From Acidobacteriota bacterium (lineage in GTDB: Bacteria > Acidobacteriota > UBA6911 > JACQSX01): a stretch of 34,160 nucleotides of DNA. The notes below the pieces were generated by a model, which worked only from the letters and a program-made list of their open reading frames with translations, had not been told where the DNA came from and made no database searches. Numbering within the stretch: position 1 is the first letter of the stretch; every line of letters starts with the position of its first letter. The stretch lies in NCBI GenBank assembly GCA_016211105.1, contig JACQSX010000038.1, forward strand, positions 76,876 through 111,035. The letters are read 5' to 3'. Both the position numbers and the translations under genes were made by a program. Below are positions 19,124-26,383 of this stretch, piece after piece.

Positions 19124-19741
19124 ATGATCACACAAATTCTCCTTGCGGCCGGTCAATCCAGCAGGATGAGAAGCCTCAAGCCCTTGCTTGATTTCGATGG
19201 CACTCCGCTTCTGGGACTTCTGCTTGAAGAATGTCGCAAATCTCTGGTGGATGCGATCGTAGTGGTTCTCGGACATGAGAGGGAGAGAATTCTTAAGAGC
19301 ATCGACTTCTCTGGGGTTACCGTTGCGGTGAATGCCGATTACAGGAAGGGGCAGACCAGCTCATTTCAATGCGCGCTCCGCGCGATGGACCCGGCGACGG
19401 AGGCCTTCGTGAATCTTCCCGTCGACCATCCTCTGGTCACGCGAACAGAAATCGATGCAGTGGTGAAGGCATATCGGAACCGCAACGGCAAGAGCAAGAT
19501 TTTCATTCCAAGGTTTGGATCGCAAGAGGGGCGGCCTGCTTTATTCGACGCTTCCTTGCGGGATGAGATACTCGCGCTCAGTCCTGAGGCGCCGGTAAAA
19601 GACCTAATTGAGAAGTTCCGCCGGCACATCTGCCACGTTTCCATCGATAACCCGTTCACAATGAGAGATATGGATACTCCTGAAGAGTATCGCCAATGCC
19701 TGGAACTCTTTCATACTGCGCGCAAAGAACGTAAGGCCTGA
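19124..19741 (+). CDS. mocA: MobA-like molybdopterin nucleotidyltransferase (MocA/YgfJ type)
   Basis: A 205-residue cytoplasmic enzyme, expected to attach CMP (or another NMP) to molybdopterin for a molybdenum hydroxylase. The N-terminal nucleotide-binding motif LLAAGQSSRM with a following Lys (RSLKP) is typical, and NLPVDHPLV takes the place of the metal-binding GDMP loop. In-frame starts at 19100 and 19115 lack ribosome sites and would place a -10 box inside the gene. The ATG at 19124 gives the normal family N-terminus (MITQILLAAG). It lies 5 bases before yqeB, so the two form an operon serving the upstream hydroxylase. Confidence 0.88.
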   Translation: MITQILLAAGQSSRMRSLKPLLDFDGTPLLGLLLEECRKSLVDAIVVVLGHERERILKSIDFSGVTVAVNADYRKGQTSSFQCALRAMDPATEAFVNLPVDHPLVTRTEIDAVVKAYRNRNGKSKIFIPRFGSQEGRPALFDASLRDEILALSPEAPVKDLIEKFRRHICHVSIDNPFTMRDMDTPEEYRQCLELFHTARKERKA

Positions 19742-19746
19742 GTACC

Positions 19747-20556
19747 GTGGACATCACCGATACACTTGTTCTCGTTCGCGGAGCCGGCGACACTGCTACG
19801 GCGGTTGGGAAGCGCCTCTTCCTCGCTGGATTTCGAGTGGTCATGACCGAACTTCCAGAACCTCTTTGCATTCGCCGCACCGTCTCATTCGCCGAAGCCG
19901 TGTACGACGGGAAAGCCTTGGTGGAGGGAATCGAGGGACGCCTCGCCCAATTCGGTGAACTTTCCAGGTGGCCTTTTGAGCAAGCGATCCCGATCATCGT
20001 AGACGCAGAGGGCAACTCCATTCGGGCGCTGCGTCCGGACGTTCTGATTGACGCGCGGATATTAAAGAAAAATGTGGATACTCGAATCGATCAGGCGCCC
20101 ATGGTAGGCGCGCTTGGCCCGGGGTACACCGCAGGTCTGGATTGCCACTTCGTCGTGGAAACGAAGAGAGGGCACAATCTAGGACGCGCCATCTATCAGG
20201 GGTCTGCAGAGCCTGACACTGGAAAACCTGCGCCGGTCATGGGATACAGCAACGAAAGAACCTTGTACGCCGACCAGTACGGAGCGTTCGAAGCGCTGGC
20301 CAATATCGGCCAGGCGGTCCGTGAGGGAGTGGTAATCGGCAGAATCGGGGAAACAATGCTTGTCTCACGAGTCTCCGGTACGGTGAGAGGAATCCTTCGG
20401 TCGGGCCTGAAGGTCCAGAAAGGGACCAAGCTTGCAGACATCGATCCAAGAACTTGCCCAGAATTCTGCTATACGATTTCAGACCGTTCCAACGCCGCCG
20501 CCGGCGGGGTGTTGGAAGGAATCTTGGCGCTTCGAAGGCGACTCCTTCAGCGTTAA
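19747..20556 (+). CDS. yqeB: Selenium-dependent molybdenum hydroxylase accessory protein YqeB (EF2563 family)
   Basis: A 269-residue protein starting at GTG. The N-terminal Rossmann-like segment LVLVRGAGDTATAVGKRLF and the following MTELPEPLCIRRTVSF-AEAVY are hallmarks of the EF2563/YqeB family. Further on are ETKRGHNLGRAIYQG and the C-terminal SNAAAGGVLEGIL. In other genomes YqeB tracks with YqeC, orphan SelD and selenium-dependent Mo hydroxylases, where it is thought to mature the cofactor. The biochemical step is not established. No selD, yqeC or xdhC lies in this window. A decayed second copy of its 3' end is at 26048-26240. Confidence 0.9.
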   Translation: MDITDTLVLVRGAGDTATAVGKRLFLAGFRVVMTELPEPLCIRRTVSFAEAVYDGKALVEGIEGRLAQFGELSRWPFEQAIPIIVDAEGNSIRALRPDVLIDARILKKNVDTRIDQAPMVGALGPGYTAGLDCHFVVETKRGHNLGRAIYQGSAEPDTGKPAPVMGYSNERTLYADQYGAFEALANIGQAVREGVVIGRIGETMLVSRVSGTVRGILRSGLKVQKGTKLADIDPRTCPEFCYTISDRSNAAAGGVLEGILALRRRLLQR

Positions 20557-20831
20557 TCATCCACAAAGCAGGCGCCGCCACACGTCATACCCTCCACGCG
20601 ATGGATTGTGTTTGCTATTCATTTTTGATTCCCCCTGGAAAAAGCCTTGATTCGCGCGTTTCAAGGGCCTATGATCTGTCATCACAGGGTCGCTGCGAGG
20701 TTCCGCAACAGGAGTTTCAAATGGAGGTGGAGTGCGGTCGATACCACGGCTCAATTCTTTGAGCACTACCTTTGCAAGGACCGCGGACCGGGCTTTCGAT
20801 GGTCAGTACGATGAATTTCCAGGAGGAGGAA
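20557..20831. other. Leader region of the TonB receptor gene
   Basis: A 275-base gap without a convincing gene. It holds a promoter candidate (20647-20675) and ends in the strong AGGAGGAGGAA ribosome site of the receptor. Confidence 0.5.
20647..20675 (+). promoter_or_regulatory. Predicted promoter for the receptor at 20832
   Basis: TTGATT (20647-20652), a 17-base spacer and TATGAT (20670-20675). The sequence around the -10 (TATGATCTG) resembles that after the yqeB remnant (TATAATCTG, 26293), suggesting a shared origin. Confidence 0.5.
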
Positions 20832-23800
20832 ATGAGAAGTAACCGTAAGGTTTTTGTCATGTGCGCATGGGTTGCACTGACTTTTGGCTGTGCCTGCTCG
20901 GTCTATGCTCAGGTAGCGAGTGGAACGATTTCCGGCACCGTCAAGGATGCAAGTGGAAGCATCCTGCCTGGAGTGACGCTGACCATACGGAACGTAGAAA
21001 CGGGTGTGAGCCGGACCGTGATTACAGACGATGAAGGGCGCTACCGGGCGCCTGAGTTGGCAGTGGGAAATTATGACGTACAAGCGGAGCTTGCAGGCTT
21101 TCAAACCGCCGTGCGCAGTGGGATCCAGCTTACGGTCGGGCGGGAAGCCGTCGTTGATTTCACCCTCCAAGTGGGCGAGATTAGCGAAAAAGTGGTCGTG
21201 AAGGGCGAGGCGCCGATGGTAAACACCACGAGTGCCACCATGTCTGAATTAGTCGATCAACGGCAAGTTCATGATTTGCCGCTCAACGGACGAGATCTGA
21301 GCCAGTTGTCGCTGCTGACTCCCGGGGTGACGTTTGCACGCACTGCGCCTTCCGGCACCCACGTTCAGGGAAACGCCAATATAAAGATCTCTGTTGGTGG
21401 AGCCAGAGTTTTCATGACCGGGTTCTTGCTGGACGGGACTGAGATTAACGATACCCGCAGTAAGGGAGTAGGCGGAGCGGCGGGATCTCTGTTTGGTGTG
21501 GAAACGGTGCGTGAGTTTCAGGTCTTAACCAACAACTACTCGGCCCAATACGGCCGTTTCGCCGGCGGTTTGATCACTTTGGTTACGAAATCGGGCACGA
21601 ATGAATTTCACGGCAGTGTTTTTGAATTTCACCGCAATGACAATCTAGACACGCGTAATTTTTTTGATCCGGCTAACCCACCTGAGTTTAAACGCAATCA
21701 GTTCGGCGCCACCCTGGGAGGGCCGATCAAGAAGGATCGTTCGTTTTTCTTTGCCAGCTACGAGGGACTTCGTGACCGTTTGGGTCAGACATTAATTGCC
21801 ATTGTTCCCACGGCTCAGGTACGCGAGGGCATCTTGCCGGACGGGAGACGGATCACCATTTCCCCCACGGTGAAACCGTTTTTAGACATCTACCCGCTGC
21901 CAACGCCCGGAGGTCGCGTCTTCAGTCAAGGCGGGGCGGAATATATTGCAGGGAAGACCCAGCCTACTCGCGACGACTATTTGATGGCGAAGATCGATCA
22001 TAACTTCTCGGACTCCTACTCCCTTTTTGGGCGTTACACTCTTGACGACAGCGGTCGCGTGGTGCCTTCGGCGATTCCGGGTGGGGGCTATGTTATCGAT
22101 GGTCGCAACCAATATGTGACTCTGGAGAGTAAGAAAATCTTCTCCCCTACTTTGTTGAATATCCTTCGTGTTGGCTTTAACCGCTCTCGTTCAACGCAAT
22201 CCCAGCCGCCCGATTCTCCGCCACTGTCAATTTCCCTGCAACCCAATTATCCCTTGGGACAAATAAGTCCGGGCAGTGGCATTTCTACGATGGGAAATGC
22301 AAGTCCTCTCGGACGAAACTTACAGAATGTATTCCAATACTCGGGCGATTTTCTGGTTACCAAAGGGCGACAGGACCTGAAAATAGGTGTGAGCGCGTAT
22401 CGATACCAGAACAATGAGTACTATGACTTTCAATACGGCGGGGTCTATTCGTTTGGCGGATTGGAAGCATTCCTAAGCGGAAGACCGTCAACCTACACGG
22501 GGGTATTGCCAGAGTCGTTCACTCGTCGGGGTTACAGGCAATGGGTTTTCGGTACGTACGTGCAGGATGACATCCGATTGCGATCGAATTTCACGATGAA
22601 TCTGGGACTGAGATACGAGGTGATTACCAGCCCATACGAAGTAAACGGCAAAATCACCAACTTGCGGGATCCACTCAGAGACGCCAATACAACCGTTGGC
22701 ACGCCTCTGTTTACAAATCCTTCCAAGAGGAACTTCGCACCCAGAATCGGATTTGCCTGGGACCCATTCGGGGACGGCAAAACCTCTGTGCGCTCGGGCT
22801 TTGGCCTGTTTGACGACACGATCCTCTTTTATCATTACGCTTGGCCTGTCCGAAATCAGCCTCCGTTCAACGTCAACATCAATATCCAAAATCCGACTTT
22901 CCCCTTGCCACAGCTCGGAACTAACTTTCAACCGCTCCGATCTCTTCAGGTATTCGAATATGAGGCCCAGCAGCCGTATATGATGCAGTGGAATCTGACG
23001 GTGCAGAGAGAAGTACTGCCTCAGACGACGGTGACTCTGGCTTATGTGGGATCCAGGGGCGTGAACCTTGAGGGCCGGCGAGATGTGAACATTGCTCAGC
23101 CCCAGATTCTTCCCGACGGCCGAAAGTTTTTCGCAGCCGGCTTATCTCGGAGAAATCCAAACTTCGATAATTTGAACCTATATGCCTTCAACGCCAGTTC
23201 CTTTTATCACGGCATGCAATTGAGTGTGGTGAAGCGGCTCAGTGGTGGACTGCAGTTTCAAGGGTCTTACGCGTGGTCTCGCTGTCTGGACGATGGATCT
23301 CAGGTGGTCGGCGATTTCTCCGGCCAGGGTTGGAATCCTCAAGATCCTGATGACGTGAAAGGTAGCAACCGCGGTTTATGTAACCACCATGTCGGACAGA
23401 ATCTCTCCTCAAACTTTGTCTATAACTTTCCTACCCTTGGCCGGTCTGGAGTTGCGCAGAAAATGCTAGACGGGTGGCAGATGAATGGAATCGTTACCGT
23501 GGCCAGCGGTGCGGCCTTGCAGCCAAGTTTGGGAAGCCTGGTAGACTGGAACCGCGACCTGGACCGTACCGGTGATAACCCGGAGAGGCCCAATGTGAAG
23601 TCCGGCCGCAGCAACAACCCCGTTCTGGGAGGACCCGACAAGTATTTTGATCCAACTGCTTTTGAACTACCAGGGCAGGGATTTTACGGCAATATGGGCC
23701 GCAACACGATCATCGGACCTGGGGTCGCTACTTTTGACTTTTCTTTAACCAAGAACACATCGATCGCCGAAGGGAAAAACGTACAATTCCGCACTGAAGT

Positions 23801-23951
23801 TTTCAATCTTTTCAACCGGGCTAATTTTGGATCGCCCGCGCTTTCCATTTTCTCTGACGCGCAGGGGAATTTTGTCAACGGCGTCGGGCGCATTTCGAGC
23901 ACCAGCACCACCTCCCGGCAAATTCAACTAGGGTTGAAGTTCTTGTTCTGA
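20832..23951 (+). CDS. TonB-dependent receptor (Oar-like), paralog A
   Basis: A 1039-residue receptor. An in-frame start at 20772 is rejected: the ATG at 20832 has AGGAGGAGG just upstream and begins a signal peptide (MRSNRKVFVMCAWVALTFGC, ending VYAQ). Residues about 28-110 form the carboxypeptidase-regulatory-like domain (SGTVKDASGSILPGVTL, DDEGRYRAPEL). The plug-like region has LPLNGRDLSQLSLLTPGV and FLLDGTEINDT. The barrel ends QLGLKFLF. It shares long stretches with the receptor at 30523. Position just upstream of three secreted amidohydrolases suggests uptake of their substrate or product. Confidence 0.92.
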   Translation: MRSNRKVFVMCAWVALTFGCACSVYAQVASGTISGTVKDASGSILPGVTLTIRNVETGVSRTVITDDEGRYRAPELAVGNYDVQAELAGFQTAVRSGIQLTVGREAVVDFTLQVGEISEKVVVKGEAPMVNTTSATMSELVDQRQVHDLPLNGRDLSQLSLLTPGVTFARTAPSGTHVQGNANIKISVGGARVFMTGFLLDGTEINDTRSKGVGGAAGSLFGVETVREFQVLTNNYSAQYGRFAGGLITLVTKSGTNEFHGSVFEFHRNDNLDTRNFFDPANPPEFKRNQFGATLGGPIKKDRSFFFASYEGLRDRLGQTLIAIVPTAQVREGILPDGRRITISPTVKPFLDIYPLPTPGGRVFSQGGAEYIAGKTQPTRDDYLMAKIDHNFSDSYSLFGRYTLDDSGRVVPSAIPGGGYVIDGRNQYVTLESKKIFSPTLLNILRVGFNRSRSTQSQPPDSPPLSISLQPNYPLGQISPGSGISTMGNASPLGRNLQNVFQYSGDFLVTKGRQDLKIGVSAYRYQNNEYYDFQYGGVYSFGGLEAFLSGRPSTYTGVLPESFTRRGYRQWVFGTYVQDDIRLRSNFTMNLGLRYEVITSPYEVNGKITNLRDPLRDANTTVGTPLFTNPSKRNFAPRIGFAWDPFGDGKTSVRSGFGLFDDTILFYHYAWPVRNQPPFNVNINIQNPTFPLPQLGTNFQPLRSLQVFEYEAQQPYMMQWNLTVQREVLPQTTVTLAYVGSRGVNLEGRRDVNIAQPQILPDGRKFFAAGLSRRNPNFDNLNLYAFNASSFYHGMQLSVVKRLSGGLQFQGSYAWSRCLDDGSQVVGDFSGQGWNPQDPDDVKGSNRGLCNHHVGQNLSSNFVYNFPTLGRSGVAQKMLDGWQMNGIVTVASGAALQPSLGSLVDWNRDLDRTGDNPERPNVKSGRSNNPVLGGPDKYFDPTAFELPGQGFYGNMGRNTIIGPGVATFDFSLTKNTSIAEGKNVQFRTEVFNLFNRANFGSPALSIFSDAQGNFVNGVGRISSTSTTSRQIQLGLKFLF

Positions 23952-24121
23952 GGCACGTCGGCCTAAGGGGCGACTCAGTTGCGGGAGAGTGGGACTTTTT
24001 CAGTGACAAGCTTGCGAAAGGGAGGAATTGCAAAAGCGTAACCTTCACTCAACTGGCGAACGACTTTAGGTGGGACTGGGTTCAGAAAGTATTTTTTACT
24101 AGCTTTTAAGGAGGATTCCAT
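23952..24121. other. Leader region of amidohydrolase 1
   Basis: A 170-base gap. The last 60 bases, around ACTAGCTTTTAAGGAGGATT, closely resemble those in front of amidohydrolase 2 (ACTAGCTTTCGAAGGAGGAT), so the duplication included part of the leader. Confidence 0.55.
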
Positions 24122-26008
24122 ATGAAAGCTTTGCCTGCGTTACTCATCGGTGCTTTTTTCACGTTACTGCTATGGTGTTACAGCGACCGCGCGATGGCTG
24201 CCGAAACACCGGACTTGATCGTGGTCAACGGTAAGATTTTGACCCTGGACGAGAACAATTGGTTCCAGTGGCCCAAGACACAATATGGAGGCAGACTGGT
24301 CGAGGCGATGGCGATCCAGGATGACACGATCATCGCCGTGGGCAGCAACGACGAGATCAGCAAGTTAGCGGGACCCGACACCAAGAAGTTGGACTTGAAA
24401 GGTCGAACGGTAGTTCCCGGTTTCGTCGATTCTCATCGTCACACCACCGGCTATCGGCCGCAAGACTTTCCGCAGATACAACCTGTCAGAGTGCCGCCAA
24501 GCCTGGACAAGGAAGTAGTTCGAAAGGGCATTTTTGATGCGATCAAGCAAGAAGTGCAAAAGAAAAAACCAGGCGACTGGATTATCGTGCAGCCCGAAGG
24601 GGACGTCGCCCGCCAGTTGATTCTGTTTGAAGACATCAAGCGCGCCGATCTGGATCGCGCCGCTCCCAACCACCTGCTCGTGCTTAACGAGGTGGGTTCG
24701 GGCCCCAACAGCCAGATCCGATTCAACAGCGCAGCCAGAAAGGTCATCGAGAAGGAGCTTCCCGGTTTCAAGTTTTACTCCGATGAGACCATCAAGAAAG
24801 ATGGAGTCAATCTGAGCGGCCTGGTGATCAAGGACGTCATACTGCAGGGAAAGGAAGCGGAGTACGCCGAATCCATCAAGAAGTTGATCATCGAAACCGA
24901 ACTTCCCCTCGGGATTACCACGGTGGCCACTCGAATTATGCGCGTTCCGCTGCAAGCGCTCCTTATTTTGGATGCGAAAGGCGAGATGCCCTACCGCCAT
25001 GGCTGGCTGTTCAGCGACGGTTCGTTTTACAACGGCGACGGTTTTTACCGGCGCATGCCGAACACCGCGGGAGTGGGAAGCAAGTATCTTTGGAGCGCCG
25101 GAGTCCAGGAAGAAGTCATTGACTCGCCTTCGACCGGTTTGTGTACCACGGTTCCCAGCAAGAACGCGGTGCTAACCGAAAGACATAAGAGGGCCGGCAT
25201 CAACACTTGTTTTCTGGAGAATGATCCCGTCATGCGGGCCACGGTGAAGGACCAGATTCAGTTTCAGCGCCCCACCGGATATCACAACTCCGGGGATAAG
25301 ACCACGGATCTGATGCTCAAGATCATCGAAGAAGTCCAGCAGGAGACGGGGATGACCGACCAGCAGATCCGGGACAAGAGGATTGCTTTTGAGCATCTCC
25401 ACCTGATCCGCCCGGATCAATATGCAAAGCTGAAGAAGTATGGAATCATCATGTGCAACGGCACCAACTACATGTCGGCCAACTTGAATCCGAACCGGCC
25501 CGACAACGTGGCTCAGAATTACGGTGAGGAATACCTGAAGTGGCAAATGCCGGCAAAGGGTTTTATCGATGCAGGAGTCATCACCATCAATAACGAAATG
25601 TACCCCAACGCTATTGACTCGTTGTCAAAGGTGGTTACTCGAGAAGCGTGCTTTACACCTCGGCTGCCGGGCGAGGGAGAGATCGGCATAGAGAAGTGCA
25701 TCCTGATCGCCCCGGAACAAAAGGTGGATCGCATTACCGCGCTTCTGATGTCTACCAAATGGCCGGCGTACTATCTACTTCGGGAAAATAAGATTGGTTC
25801 ACTGGAAGTAGGAAAGTGGGCGGATTTTGCTGTGATGGACCGGGACTATCTGACGATTCCCGACAAAGAGATCGGGAAACTCACCGTGTTGATGACGGTG
25901 ATCGGCGGCAAGGTCGTTTACGCCAGCGCCGACTTCGGGCCGGTCGACAGGGCACTATTTAAGTCTCCGGAGTACCTGGGAAAGGCGGTGCTGGCAGGCG
26001 CCCAGTAA
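24122..26008 (+). CDS. Secreted amidohydrolase, tandem copy 1 (Amidohydro_3)
   Basis: A 628-residue member of the amidohydrolase superfamily with a Sec signal peptide (MKALPALLIGAFFTLLLWCY, cleavage near AMA-AE). The ATG follows AAGGAGG. The N-terminal sandwich strand LIVVNGKILTLDENNWF is followed by the metal motif H105-R-H107 (VDSHRHTTGYR). Further candidate ligands are histidines in AFEHLHLIRP. The C-terminal segment is GSLEVGKWADFAVMDRDYL. Where relatives have a Ser-Asp metal or base site, this copy reads TINNEM. It is likely periplasmic and hydrolyses an amide-like bond. It shares a 110-base identical block with copy 2 (24590-24699). Confidence 0.9.
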   Translation: MKALPALLIGAFFTLLLWCYSDRAMAAETPDLIVVNGKILTLDENNWFQWPKTQYGGRLVEAMAIQDDTIIAVGSNDEISKLAGPDTKKLDLKGRTVVPGFVDSHRHTTGYRPQDFPQIQPVRVPPSLDKEVVRKGIFDAIKQEVQKKKPGDWIIVQPEGDVARQLILFEDIKRADLDRAAPNHLLVLNEVGSGPNSQIRFNSAARKVIEKELPGFKFYSDETIKKDGVNLSGLVIKDVILQGKEAEYAESIKKLIIETELPLGITTVATRIMRVPLQALLILDAKGEMPYRHGWLFSDGSFYNGDGFYRRMPNTAGVGSKYLWSAGVQEEVIDSPSTGLCTTVPSKNAVLTERHKRAGINTCFLENDPVMRATVKDQIQFQRPTGYHNSGDKTTDLMLKIIEEVQQETGMTDQQIRDKRIAFEHLHLIRPDQYAKLKKYGIIMCNGTNYMSANLNPNRPDNVAQNYGEEYLKWQMPAKGFIDAGVITINNEMYPNAIDSLSKVVTREACFTPRLPGEGEIGIEKCILIAPEQKVDRITALLMSTKWPAYYLLRENKIGSLEVGKWADFAVMDRDYLTIPDKEIGKLTVLMTVIGGKVVYASADFGPVDRALFKSPEYLGKAVLAGAQ

Positions 26009-26047
26009 GGCGGCGATCACTAAATTGGTTTCGCGCTTCCCGGACCG
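26009..26047. other. Short gap after amidohydrolase 1
   Basis: A short spacer without a gene. An 8-base inverted repeat, CGGACCGA/TCGGTCCG (26041-26048 and 26071-26078), begins here and runs into the yqeB remnant. It lacks a T run. Confidence 0.4.
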
Positions 26048-26240
26048 ATCGTTGTACAAGAGTCTCCGGGTCGGTCCGGCGAGTGCTTGGCTCGGGTCTC
26101 AAGATCCAAGAAAGGATAAGCTTGCACGTTGATGTAAGAGCTTGTCCGCATTTTGCCCCACGATCTCAGATCATTCCAATGCCGCGGCAGGTGGGGTGCT
26201 AGAAGGAATCTTAAGTCTTGGAAGAAAACTTCTTTTCGAT
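26048..26240 (+). pseudogene. Decayed 3' end of a yqeB copy
   Basis: This stretch aligns with the last 200 bases of yqeB (20356-20556). The clearest part is TISDHSNAAAGGVLEG then ILSLGRKLL, against TISDRSNAAAGGVLEGIL in the intact gene. Upstream, DVRACPHF matches IDPRTCPEF in another frame, and GAGTCTCCGG and AAGCTTGCA are shared. Single-base losses and a net three-base loss break the frame, so this is a relic of about 66 codons. It lies directly ahead of the promoter and leader of amidohydrolase 2. Confidence 0.8.
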
Positions 26241-26267
26241 ATCCGTTTTTCCATCGATAGATCCGCC

Positions 26268-26298
26268 TTGACATCCTCACCTGAGAAAGACGTATAAT
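26268..26298 (+). promoter_or_regulatory. Predicted promoter of amidohydrolase 2
   Basis: Perfect TTGACA (26268-26273) and perfect TATAAT (26293-26298), with a longer than optimal spacer of 19 bases. The ATG is 85 bases further on, behind an AAGGAGG site. Confidence 0.6.
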
Positions 26299-26383
26299 CT
26301 GCCCGCTTTGAAGGCCAGCGGTTTTTAGTAGAGCTGGGTTTACGAATCTAATTTTCTTACTAGCTTTCGAAGGAGGATCGAAT

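Noticed and set aside
26041..26078. Inverted repeat after amidohydrolase 1 as a terminator
   Set aside because: No T run follows, the loop is 22 bases, and the right half lies within the yqeB remnant.
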